Part shown: positions 14,903-22,374 of the stretch, one piece after another | How the letters are laid out: each line of letters opens with the position of its first letter | Numbering within the stretch: the stretch's first letter is position 1 | Source of the DNA: Modestobacter roseus | GTDB lineage: Bacteria > Actinomycetota > Actinomycetes > Mycobacteriales > Geodermatophilaceae | Direction of reading: 5' to 3' | DNA length: 64,000 nucleotides | Assembly (NCBI RefSeq): GCF_007994135.1 | Contig: NZ_VLKF01000001.1 | Span: 3,596,001 to 3,660,000 of the forward strand | Translations under genes and position numbers: made by a program | The notes under the pieces: model-generated | Databases searched by the model: none | What the model saw: the letters and a program-made list of their open reading frames with translations, nothing else | Told to the model about the DNA's origin: nothing

Positions 14903-17509
14903 TCAGTTGGCCATGTCGACGAAGCGGGAGTAGTGGCCCTGGAAGGCGACGGTGACGTTGGCGGTGGGGCCGTTGCGGTGCTTGACCAGCATGATGTCGG
15001 CCTCGCCGGCTCGCGGGGACTCCTTCTCGTACATGTCCTCGCGGTGGATCATCATCACCATGTCGGCGTCCTGCTCGATCGAGCCGGACTCACGCAGGTC
15101 GGACAGCATCGGCTTCTTGTCCTGACGCTGCTCCGACCCACGGTTCAGCTGCGACATGGCGATGACGGGCAGCTCGAGCTCCTTGGCCAGCAGCTTCAGC
15201 GCACGGGAGAACTCCGAGACCTCCTGCTGGCGGCTCTCGACCTTCTTGCCCGAGGTCATCAGCTGGAGGTAGTCGATGACGATGAGCTTGAGGTCGTTGC
15301 GCTGCTTGAGCCGCCGTGCCTTGGCCCGGATCTCCATCATCGTCATGTTCGGGGAGTCGTCGATGTAGAGCGGGGCGTCGGCGATCTCGCCCATCCGCCG
15401 GGCCAGCTTCGACCAGTCCTCGTCCGACAGCGTGCCGGCGCGCATGTGGTGCAGCGGCACCTTCGCCTCGGCCGACAGCAGACGCATGGTGATCTCGTGC
15501 TTGCTCATCTCGAGCGAGAAGATCGCCGCGGGCAGGTGGTGCTTCACCGTCGCCGACCGGGCGATGTCGAGCCCCAGGGTGGAGTTGTGCGTCGGGATGA
15601 AGCTGCGGCCGGCCAGGAACAGGTGGTCCTCGGCGTCGACCTGGATGCAGCGCACCGGGACGCTGGCGATCGGGCGGACGTCGGTGATGAACCGGACCCC
15701 GCGGGCAGTGAACGTGCGGGCCCCTCGCTCCTTGTGCAGCAGCTTCTTGCGCTCCAGGCGGAAGACCTCGTCGTCGGTGCTGAAGGTGAGCGTGAAGCAC
15801 GTCGAGGAGTTCTCGCTGCGACCAGGCACCCGCTTACGACTCATCCGGACCCGGTGGCCGAGGCCGGCGATGAGCTCACGGACGTCCTCAGCGAGCCGCT
15901 GACTGGTGACGGCGAACTGGACGACACCGCTGACAGCCACCGTTCCGTCGGTGTCGAGCAGACCGGCCAGGAGCGCCTGACGCTGCGCCACCGAAGCCCG
16001 CAGGTAGGCCGCCGGGATGTGCTTGTTCCCCAGCACGCCGAGAGATCGCAGCAGGCCCGTGACCGTGCCGTGGTCGGCCAGGCATGCTGCGCACTGCACG
16101 AGGCCGGCGGATGGTCCCCCGCAGTCCGGGCAGGTGGCCGTGCGACCGGTACCACCGCTGGCGCGCAGCGCCCCACCGCAGGTCTTGCCGCAGGTCTGCA
16201 CCTGCGACGTCTTCGGGACGAAGAGCTCACCGCACATCGGGCAGGCCCGGGCGGCCGGCCCCGACTGGGCGGGCAGCTGGAGCGCGTACCGGCGGTCGAC
16301 GTTGGTCGGCACCACGACGAGACCGTCGGCCTCGATGTAGGCGGCGATCTCGGGGTCCGCGCTGGTGTAGTGGGCACTCGCCGAGGTGCCGTCGCCCAGC
16401 CACACCCCGAGCGCGTAAGGGGGCAGCGACAGCTCCGCGGCCGGCAGCTCCAGCGGCGCGGCGTTGCGCACCGAGTGGTTGAGCCGGGAGTCGGCCGTAC
16501 TGCAGCGAACAGTGCGGGCGATCTCCTCCGTCGTCCGGACGGCGGCGAGTTCCCGGGGCACCCCAGCACGAGCGCGTGCCTCCTGGGCCGAACGGCGGCT
16601 GGCGCGGGTGTCGGTGAGCCACTGGTGCTGGGCGTCGGCCACGATCACCGAGCCGTCGGAGAAGTGGACCTCGTAGCAGGGCCGGTCGGTCATCGTCTCG
16701 GTGGCGGCGACGACCGTGGTAGGACGGCCATCCGAACCGATCACCTGGTCGCCGACGGCGACCTCGCCCATCGTCGTCCAGCCGCTGGGCGTGGCGACGG
16801 GGGTGTCGAGCGCCAACGCCTTGCCCACCCCAGGGCGGGCGGCGATGACGACCATCTGACCGGCCTGCAGGCCGTTGGTCAGCTCGTCGAGGTCGCGGAT
16901 GCCGGTGGGCACGCCGCGGGCCGTTCCACCCCGTGACGCAATGGCGTCCAGCTCGTCCATCGTCGGCTGCAGGACGTCCTCGAGGCGGGAGTAGTCCTCG
17001 CTCATCCGCTTCTCGGTGACGTCGTAGATCTCCTGCTGGGCCCGGTCGACGATGTCGTCGACGTCGCCCTTGCCACCAGCCGCGCCGTAGCCCAGCTGCA
17101 CCACGCGGGTGCCGGCCTCCACCAGCCGCCGCAGCACCGCCTGCTCGGCGACGATCGCGGCGTAGTAGCCGGCGTTGGCGGCGGTCGGGGTCGAGGCGAT
17201 GAGCGTGTGCAGGTAGACCGCACCGCCCATCTTGGACAGCTGGTCGGTGCGGTTGAGCTCCGCGGCGACGGTGATCGCGTCAGCCGGCTCACCACGTCCG
17301 TAGAGGTCGAGGATGACGTCGAAGACGATCTGGTGCGCCGGGCGGTAGAAGTCCGGGCCGGCCAGGACCTCCACGACGTCGGCGATCGCGTCCTTGCTCA
17401 TCAGCATGCCGCCGAGCACCGACTGCTCGGCCGCGACGTCCTGAGGGGGCTGGCGGTCGTACTCCGGAGCCGTCGGCCTCGGCCGGCTGATGTCGTCGAC
17501 GACCGCCAC
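14903..17509 (-). CDS. dnaB: Replicative DNA helicase DnaB, intein-containing
   Basis: DnaB unwinds the fork. GTG 17509 is chosen (GGAG 7 nt upstream), giving 868 residues: 456 of helicase and a 412-residue intein. The extein has the N-terminal DnaB domain (about 20-125: PPQDVAAEQSVLGGML, TPTAANAGYYA), a linker (about 125-195) and the RecA-like domain beginning PTGIRDLDELTNGL. The intein interrupts Walker A between Lys230 and Ser (RPGVGK/STLGLD). Walker B LIVIDYLQLM, the SQLNRG motif and LSDLRESGSIEQDAD follow in the C-extein, so the spliced enzyme appears complete. In the Rv0058-like context it lies beyond rplI, separated from it by an unusual non-coding stretch. DciA, the DnaB loader, is encoded at 56477. 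Confidence 0.97.
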   Translation of the reverse strand: MAVVDDISRPRPTAPEYDRQPPQDVAAEQSVLGGMLMSKDAIADVVEVLAGPDFYRPAHQIVFDVILDLYGRGEPADAITVAAELNRTDQLSKMGGAVYLHTLIASTPTAANAGYYAAIVAEQAVLRRLVEAGTRVVQLGYGAAGGKGDVDDIVDRAQQEIYDVTEKRMSEDYSRLEDVLQPTMDELDAIASRGGTARGVPTGIRDLDELTNGLQAGQMVVIAARPGVGKALALDTPVATPSGWTTMGEVAVGDQVIGSDGRPTTVVAATETMTDRPCYEVHFSDGSVIVADAQHQWLTDTRASRRSAQEARARAGVPRELAAVRTTEEIARTVRCSTADSRLNHSVRNAAPLELPAAELSLPPYALGVWLGDGTSASAHYTSADPEIAAYIEADGLVVVPTNVDRRYALQLPAQSGPAARACPMCGELFVPKTSQVQTCGKTCGGALRASGGTGRTATCPDCGGPSAGLVQCAACLADHGTVTGLLRSLGVLGNKHIPAAYLRASVAQRQALLAGLLDTDGTVAVSGVVQFAVTSQRLAEDVRELIAGLGHRVRMSRKRVPGRSENSSTCFTLTFSTDDEVFRLERKKLLHKERGARTFTARGVRFITDVRPIASVPVRCIQVDAEDHLFLAGRSFIPTHNSTLGLDIARSATVKHHLPAAIFSLEMSKHEITMRLLSAEAKVPLHHMRAGTLSDEDWSKLARRMGEIADAPLYIDDSPNMTMMEIRAKARRLKQRNDLKLIVIDYLQLMTSGKKVESRQQEVSEFSRALKLLAKELELPVIAMSQLNRGSEQRQDKKPMLSDLRESGSIEQDADMVMMIHREDMYEKESPRAGEADIMLVKHRNGPTANVTVAFQGHYSRFVDMAN
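15584..16819 (-). mobile_element. DnaB intein, class 3 (Ala1, WCT motif), with LAGLIDADG endonuclease
   Basis: The 412-residue insert runs from ALALDTPVATPSGW to SFIPTHN and is followed by Ser+1. Residue 1 is Ala, not Cys or Ser. Block B ends HQW (His65, Trp67), block F has VRCIQVD (Cys391), and block G has PTHN (Thr410, His411, Asn412). Trp, Cys and Thr in these places define class 3 inteins, in which the block-F Cys makes the first branched intermediate. The homing endonuclease has two LAGLIDADG helices, ALGVWLGDG (136-144) and LAGLLDTDG (284-292). Between them are two Cys4 clusters (C193, C196, C210, C214; C230, C233, C243, C246) that look like zinc fingers. Both splicing and homing motifs appear intact, suggesting a functional selfish element. 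Confidence 0.93.
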
Positions 17510-18304
17510 GCTGGATCTCCCTGTCCGCCGGCCCACGTCGGGACCGGCTGTTGCTGTGCTGCTGGTGCGGACCGCATGACGGCCTGCCTCCGGGCGTGCG
17601 CCGACCGTCGGGTCGTTGCTACCGCCGGGCACCGACAGTTCGGCGCCCGGCGGCAGCTGGGGAGGACGTTAGGAAGCTGCGGCCCCCACGTCCAACACCG
17701 CTGTGCACGTCGATCTGCACAACTTGTGGACAAGTCGGTGGACGACGGTGGTCGCCGTGTGGACGGCCCCGGGGACGACGGCCGGTTGCGTCCCGGCAAC
17801 CCCCTCGTCACCTGCGGCGCAGCCGCTCCAGGGTTGTGGACGGGAGAAAGTCCGACACTTCCCCGGCGCGGCGTGCCGTCGGCGTGTCGTCGGCGTTCCC
17901 GCTGGTCACATGCGCACCGCTGCGCATCACCGGACCGGTCGCGGACGGTCGTGACGGGGGCCACGGTCGGACGGCGGGCGACCGGCAGGTGAACGGCGAC
18001 CCGAGGTCGGGTCCGGTGACGGCGGGCGCGGTCGGCGCCGGGCGGGAGCAGCAGCTCTGGCGTGAGAGGGCTCCCACGCCGCCGCGTCGTCCACCGTCGT
18101 CCCCACCGTCGGGCACCGTTGTGCACCGTGATGTCCACAGACTGTGGAGAAGTCGACACGTGGCTGCGGTCGCTGGCCCCGACCCGGCGGCCCGGGGCAG
18201 CGGACCTGTGGACGGAACGCCACGAGGGGCGCCGGACCGGAGTCCGACGCCCCTCGTGGGCGGTGCTGTGGTGCCGGCGGGAGGATCAGCCGGCGACGAC
18301 GTCC
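17510..18304. other. 795-bp non-coding stretch with DnaA-box-like sites
   Basis: No convincing gene: the open frames here lack homology and agree in no frame. The stretch holds a rplI terminator (18221-18258) and several 9-mers resembling DnaA boxes: TGTGGACAA (17725-17733, perfect complement of TTGTCCACA), ATGTCCACA (18131-18139), TGTGGAGAA (18143-18151), and TGTGGACGG at 17758-17766, 17835-17843 and 18207-18215. The first lies in the palindrome ACTTGTGGACAAGT. The dnaB promoter should also be here. A DnaA-binding or titration role is inference. Confidence 0.5.
18221..18258 (-). terminator. Intrinsic-type terminator after rplI
   Basis: CACGAGGGGCG (18221-18231) and CGCCCCTCGTG (18248-18258) form a perfect 11-bp stem, extended inside by CGGAC/GTCCG. 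It sits about 45 bp after the rplI stop and separates the ribosomal-protein operon from dnaB. No U-tract follows, as is common in high-GC actinobacteria. Confidence 0.75.
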
Positions 18305-18760
18305 TTACCCAGCGACGACGTCGAGGTTCACCGATGCGGTGACCTCGGGGTGCACCCGCACCGTGACGGTGTGGGCGCCGGTCGTCTTGATGCTGCTGGG
18401 GATCTCGATCCGGCGACGGTCGAGCTCCGGGCCACCGGCGGCGGTGACCGCGGCGGCGACGTCGGCGCTGGTGATCCGGCCGAAGAGCCGGCCACCCTCA
18501 CCGGCGCGGGCCGGCAGCGTGACGGTCAGGCCGCCCAGCCGCGCGGCGATCGACTGCGCCTCTTCCAGCGAGGCGACGTCGCGGGCGGCACGCGCCCGGC
18601 GCAGGCTCTCGACCTGCTTCTCGGCACCCCGGGTGGCGACCATGGCCAGCCCGCGGGGCAGGAGGTAGTTGCGGCCGTAGCCGCCCTTGACCTCGACGGT
18701 GTCGCCGGAGGACCCGAGACCGGTGACCTCCTGCGTGAGGATCAGCTTCATGGTGCTCAT
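18305..18760 (-). CDS. rplI: 50S ribosomal protein bL9
   Basis: The 151-residue protein begins [39 protein letters not shown] in meaning, with the N-terminal RNA-binding lobe ([18 protein letters not shown]), a long connecting helix (about 45-80) and a C-terminal lobe ([14 protein letters not shown]). Length and layout match bL9. ATG 18760 lies two bases after the rpsR stop; the internal ATG at 18751 (MKLILTQ) is the more usual bL9 start and is a good alternative. It is the last gene of rpsF-ssb-rpsR-rplI. Confidence 0.96.
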   Translation of the reverse strand: MSTMKLILTQEVTGLGSSGDTVEVKGGYGRNYLLPRGLAMVATRGAEKQVESLRRARAARDVASLEEAQSIAARLGGLTVTLPARAGEGGRLFGRITSADVAAAVTAAGGPELDRRRIEIPSSIKTTGAHTVTVRVHPEVTASVNLDVVAG

Positions 18761-18762
18761 GA

Positions 18763-18999
18763 TCAGCGCGCCGTGGAGGTGTAGGGCAGCAGGGCCATCT
18801 CGCGGCTGTTCTTCACGGCCACGGCGACGTCACGCTGGTGCTGGCTGCAGTTGCCGCTGACGCGGCGGGCACGGATCTTGCCGCGGTCGGAGATGAACTT
18901 CCGCAGCAGGGTCGTGTCCTTGTAGTCGATGTAGGTCGCCTTGTCCTTGCAGAACTGGCAGACCTTCTTCTTGGGCTTGCGCACAGGGGGCTTGGGCAC
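18763..18999 (-). CDS. rpsR: 30S ribosomal protein bS18
   Basis: The 78-residue protein is basic at the N-terminus ([12 protein letters not shown]), has CQFC near residue 14 and a later Cys in [11 protein letters not shown], and includes [22 protein letters not shown], the S18 core. It is the Cys-containing (zinc-ribbon type) form of S18; many actinobacteria keep a second, Cys-free copy elsewhere for zinc limitation, which is not in this window. It binds with S6 in the platform of the small subunit. Its neighbours are ssb, 36 bp upstream, and rplI, 2 bp downstream. Confidence 0.97.
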   Translation of the reverse strand: MPKPPVRKPKKKVCQFCKDKATYIDYKDTTLLRKFISDRGKIRARRVSGNCSQHQRDVAVAVKNSREMALLPYTSTAR

Positions 19000-19035
19000 T
19001 TGGGGTTCTCCTGGGAGATCAGTACAGAGAGAGGA

Positions 19036-19524
19036 TCAGAAGGGCGGTTCGTCGGAGGACGCCGGCGGGGTGGACCAGGGGTCGCTCGCCCCGCCGCCGG
19101 AGAAGCCACCGCCACCGCCGCCGCCTCCGCCGAACCCACCGCCGCCGCCACCCTCGCTGCGCGCAGCGCGGGTGACCTTGGCCGTGGCGTACCGGAGGCT
19201 GGGGCCGATCTCGTCGACCTCGAGCTCGACGACGGTGCGCTTCTCGCCTTCCTTCGTCTCGAACGAGCGCTGCTTCAGGCGCCCCGAGACGATGACCCGC
19301 GAACCGCGGGTGAGTGACTCAGCGACGTTCTCCGCCGCCTGACGCCAGACGTTGCACCGCAGGAACAGCGCCTCGCCGTCCTTCCACTCCTGCGACTGAC
19401 GGTCGAAGGTGCGGGGGGTCGAGGCGACGGTGAAGTTGGCGACGGCGGCGCCGGACGGCGTGAACCGCAGCTCCGGGTCGGCCGTCAGGTTCCCGATGAC
19501 GGTGATGACGGTCTCGCCGGCCAT
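19036..19524 (-). CDS. ssb: Single-stranded DNA-binding protein
   Basis: The 162-residue protein starts [20 protein letters not shown], the OB fold used for ssDNA binding (about 1-110, including [20 protein letters not shown] and [17 protein letters not shown]). A Gly-rich linker (about 122-145) follows, and then the acidic tip DEPPF that recruits partner proteins. It lies between rpsF (2 bp) and rpsR, the standard actinobacterial order. This is the long essential SSB form. The linker DNA contains long CCGCCG runs. Confidence 0.97.
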   Translation of the reverse strand: MAGETVITVIGNLTADPELRFTPSGAAVANFTVASTPRTFDRQSQEWKDGEALFLRCNVWRQAAENVAESLTRGSRVIVSGRLKQRSFETKEGEKRTVVELEVDEIGPSLRYATAKVTRAARSEGGGGGGFGGGGGGGGGFSGGGASDPWSTPPASSDEPPF

Positions 19525-19526
19525 GC

Positions 19527-19814
19527 TCAGTGGACCTCGGGCCGCATCAGCTTGGTGCGCAGGATGGACTCGTTGAGGTTCAGCTGACGGTCCAGCTCGG
19601 CGACGGCGGCCGGCTCGGCCTGGATGTCGACGATCGCGTAGATGCCCTCGACGTTCTTGTTGATCTCGTAGGCCAGCCGGCGGCGGCCCCAGATCTCGGT
19701 CTTGACGGTGCCACCGGAGTTGGTGACGACGGTCAGGAACCGGTCCAGGCTGGGAGCGATGGTCCGCTCCTCGAGCTCGGGGTCGAGGATGATCATCAGT
19801 TCGTAGTTACGCAC
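19527..19814 (-). CDS. rpsF: 30S ribosomal protein bS6
   Basis: GTG 19814 gives 95 residues, the usual S6 length: [27 protein letters not shown], then [27 protein letters not shown] and a C-terminal [16 protein letters not shown] (19826-19830) lies 11 nt upstream, somewhat far. An upstream extension would add a poorly structured leader and is rejected. It is the first gene of the operon; the roughly 100-nt leader is long enough to hold the S6:S18 autoregulatory structure known in other bacteria, but I cannot confirm that motif by eye. Confidence 0.96.
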   Translation of the reverse strand: MRNYELMIILDPELEERTIAPSLDRFLTVVTNSGGTVKTEIWGRRRLAYEINKNVEGIYAIVDIQAEPAAVAELDRQLNLNESILRTKLMRPEVH

Positions 19815-19924
19815 GGAGAACCCCACCTCCTCTGGTCTCAGCGGCCGCAGGGTGTCTGCAGCAGGAGGGTCGTACATGCGTCGCGCGCCGGACCTGCAGG
19901 CAGCAGGACAGACGCGCACCGATC

Positions 19925-19930
19925 ACAGTA
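19925..19930 (-). promoter_or_regulatory. Candidate -10 of the rpsF operon
   Basis: ACAGTA on the plus strand reads TACTGT on the minus strand, a good -10 hexamer about 105 bp upstream of the rpsF start. It lies in the divergent gap shared with nfo. Confidence 0.4.
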
Positions 19931-19970
19931 CCAGCGACGTCGGTGGCCCAGGGCTGTCGGACCGGGGACC

Positions 19971-19982
19971 TAGGCTCTGCCC
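19971..19982 (+). promoter_or_regulatory. Leaderless promoter of nfo
   Basis: TAGGCT (19971-19976) is followed by only 6 nt before GTG 19983, so transcription would begin at or next to the start codon. No ribosome-binding sequence precedes the start. Confidence 0.55.
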
Positions 19983-20798
19983 GTGGCTGGACAGCGGATC
20001 GGCGTGCACGTGGGCAGGGGCCTGACCGAGGCCGGCGAGCTGGAGGACGGCGGCCCGCTGGCCCGCGCCGCGGAGCTGGACGCCGACGCCGTCCAGGTGT
20101 TCCTCGCCGACCCGCAGGACTGGAAGGCGCCGAAGCCCCGGCCGGACGCCGACGCGCTGATCGCCGGTGACGTCGCGGTGTTCGTGCACGCCCCCTACGT
20201 GCTCAACGTCGCCTCCACGAACAACCGGATCCGCATCCCCAGCCGCAAGCTGCTCGGTCAGCACGCCGCGGCGTCGGCGGCGATCGGCGCAGCCGGCATG
20301 GTCGTGCACGGCGGGCACGTGCTCGCGAAGGACGACCCGGCCGCCGGCGTCGACAACTGGCGCAAGACCTTCGCCCGGCAGGCCGACGACGGCGGATTCG
20401 GGGTGCCGGTGCTGATCGAGAACACCGCGGGCGGCGAGCACGCGATGGCCCGCGAGCTCGACGCCCTGGCCCGGCTGTGGGAGGCGGTGGGCGGCTTCGG
20501 CGCCGGCTTCGTGCTCGACACCTGCCACGCCTGGGCGGCCGGCTGGGACCTGTCGAGCGTCGTCGACGACGTCCGGGCGGTGACCGGGCGCATCGACCTG
20601 GTGCACCTGAACAACAGCCGCGACCCGGCCGGGTCCGGGCGCGACCGGCACGCGGCCCTGGAGTCCGGGGAGATACCGGCCGAGCTGCTGCTGCAGGTCG
20701 CGCGGGAGGCGGGCTGCCCGGTGGTGCTGGAGACCCCCGGCGACCCCGCGTCCCACGCGGCGGAGATCAGCCTGCTGCGCGCGGCCCTCGCCGGCTGA
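19983..20798 (+). CDS. nfo: Endonuclease IV-like AP endonuclease (TIM barrel)
   Basis: The 271-residue protein belongs to AP endonuclease family 2. It has IGVHVGRGL at strand 1, AVFVHAPYVLNVAS (His ligand), GMVVHGGHVL, VPVLIENTAGGEHAMA (Glu ligand), GFVLDTCHAWAAGWD (Asp and His ligands), LVHLNNSRDPAGSGRDRHAAL (Asp/His ligands) and LETPGD. These correspond to the trinuclear zinc ligands of Nfo. It would cut abasic sites in base-excision repair. No ribosome site precedes GTG 19983; a TAGGCT -10 ends 6 nt upstream, implying a leaderless message. Its 3' end overlaps the opposing GT87 gene by 32 bp. Confidence 0.9.
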   Translation: MAGQRIGVHVGRGLTEAGELEDGGPLARAAELDADAVQVFLADPQDWKAPKPRPDADALIAGDVAVFVHAPYVLNVASTNNRIRIPSRKLLGQHAAASAAIGAAGMVVHGGHVLAKDDPAAGVDNWRKTFARQADDGGFGVPVLIENTAGGEHAMARELDALARLWEAVGGFGAGFVLDTCHAWAAGWDLSSVVDDVRAVTGRIDLVHLNNSRDPAGSGRDRHAALESGEIPAELLLQVAREAGCPVVLETPGDPASHAAEISLLRAALAG

Positions 20799-22353
20799 AC
20801 CGACGCGGTGCGACGCGGGAGGGTCGCAGTGTGACCACGTCCACCGCGCCGTCCAGCACGCCGCCGGCGGGGTCGTCGACCCCGGGCCAGCTGCGCCGCA
20901 CCAGGTCCCGGTCGGGCTGCCAGACCTCGCGGACGACGAGCACCATCAGCGCGACGATCGCGACGTCCCGCAGCACGACGGCCGTGTAGAACCACTCGAC
21001 GCCCACGCCGCGGGAGTCGGCACCCAGGTAGTAGAGCATCGTCATCGCCCACACCAGGGCCTCGGTGGCCTGCCAGGCCAGCAGTGAGCGCCACCGCGGC
21101 CGGGCCAGCACGGCCAGCGGCAGCAGCCAGAGCGCGTACTGCGGGCTGTACACCTTGTTCAGCAGCAGGAAGGCCGCCACCAGCAGGAACGCCAGCTGCG
21201 GCAGGCGGGGACGCAGCGGGGCCGCCAGCGCCAGCCAGCACACCCCGGCCGCGCAGCTCACCAGCACCACGGCCACCACGGTGTTCAGCTGCTCCGGCGC
21301 CTGCCCCTCGGCCAGCGGGCCGTCGAGGAACCGGTCGCCGGACCAGTCGATGAGCAGCGCCCAGATCGACTCGGGGTTGGCCGGGCGGGTGTCGCTGAGG
21401 GTGAAGAAGCGGGCCCAGTTCTCCGGCGCGGCCAGCGCCACCGGCACGTTCACCACCAGCCAGGCGACCCCGGCGGCGACCACGGTGGCGAGCCAGGTGC
21501 GCAGCCGGCCGGCCCGCAGGCAGAGCGCGAACAGCACCCCGGGCACGATCAGCGGGTAGAACTTCGCCGCGATCGCGAGGCCCAGCAGCACCCCGGCGAG
21601 CACCGGGCGGTGCCGCGCCCACGCCCACATGCCCAGGGTGGTCAGTGCGACGGCGAGCAGGTCCCAGTTGGTGAAGGCGTAGACCAGCAGCACGGGGGAG
21701 AGCGCCACCATCGCCGCGTCCCAGGGCCGGCGACCGCTGAGCGCCAGCGTGCCGCGGGTGACGAGCAGCGCCAGCACCGCCAGCAGCAGGGCGGTGACCA
21801 CGGTGAAGGTGTAGATCGGGAGCGGGTCCGGCAGCAGCCCGGAGCCGCCGGCCAGCGCGTCCCAGCCCCGGCCGATGACGGCGGCCAGCTGCATCATCGC
21901 ACCGGTGAGCACGGGGTACTCGACGGCGGAGTCCAGGTAGGGCACCTGCCCCTCGGCCAGCCCGCGGCTGCCGAACAGGGCGACCGCGTCGCTGTAGCAG
22001 AGGTGGGTGTACTGCTTGGAGCCGCTCCAGTCGCCCGTCGCGCACGGCGCCTGCTTGGCCCAGGCGAGCGCGAGGACGCCGACGGTGAAGAGCAGGCAGA
22101 CCCGCAGCGGGGTCCAGAACCGGGCCCGGCCGGTGACCGCGTGCCTGCCCCAGGGGCCGCCGACCGCCTCGCTCGCCTGGGCGACCACCGGATCGCTCCA
22201 CGACGGCACGACGCGGTCCGGCTGTGGGGACGCCACCGCCTGAGACCCCACCGCCTGAGACCCCACCGCCTGAGACCCCACCGCGGGAGACACCGCGGGC
22301 CCGCCCCCCGGCTGGTGTGCCGGGACGGACGGGCCCGTGGTGGAGGTGCTCAC
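20767..22353 (-). CDS. GT87-family (DUF2029) polytopic glycosyltransferase
   Basis: The 528-residue membrane protein matches the position and type of the Rv0051 gene beside ponA. The N-terminus is cytoplasmic and low-complexity, with AVGSQ repeated. About ten hydrophobic helices follow, beginning near residue 82. The extracytoplasmic loop contains CYSDAVALFGSRGLAEGQVPYLDSAVEYPVLTGAMM, where an Asp and Glu pair resembles the catalytic region of polyprenyl-phosphomannose-dependent (GT-C) mannosyltransferases. LAIAAKFYPL and LLNKVYSPQY are conserved GT87 motifs. It would add a sugar to an envelope glycolipid or glycan; the acceptor is unknown. Confidence 0.85.
   Translation of the reverse strand: MSTSTTGPSVPAHQPGGGPAVSPAVGSQAVGSQAVGSQAVASPQPDRVVPSWSDPVVAQASEAVGGPWGRHAVTGRARFWTPLRVCLLFTVGVLALAWAKQAPCATGDWSGSKQYTHLCYSDAVALFGSRGLAEGQVPYLDSAVEYPVLTGAMMQLAAVIGRGWDALAGGSGLLPDPLPIYTFTVVTALLLAVLALLVTRGTLALSGRRPWDAAMVALSPVLLVYAFTNWDLLAVALTTLGMWAWARHRPVLAGVLLGLAIAAKFYPLIVPGVLFALCLRAGRLRTWLATVVAAGVAWLVVNVPVALAAPENWARFFTLSDTRPANPESIWALLIDWSGDRFLDGPLAEGQAPEQLNTVVAVVLVSCAAGVCWLALAAPLRPRLPQLAFLLVAAFLLLNKVYSPQYALWLLPLAVLARPRWRSLLAWQATEALVWAMTMLYYLGADSRGVGVEWFYTAVVLRDVAIVALMVLVVREVWQPDRDLVRRSWPGVDDPAGGVLDGAVDVVTLRPSRVAPRRFSRRGPRAAG
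22236..22280 (-). repeat. Three perfect 15-bp tandem repeats in the GT87 N-terminus
   Basis: CCGCCTGAGACCCCA occurs three times without change (22236-22250, 22251-22265, 22266-22280), coding for VGSQA on the minus strand. Identity at every base suggests recent slippage expansion. Confidence 0.9.
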
Positions 22354-22374
22354 GCGGTCAGTCTGCCGGGGTGC

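Noticed and set aside
17551-18342. Open frames of about 260 codons in the dnaB-rplI gap
   Set aside because: Both strands have rival frames, sequences are Arg/Pro-rich without homology, and the rplI terminator lies inside.
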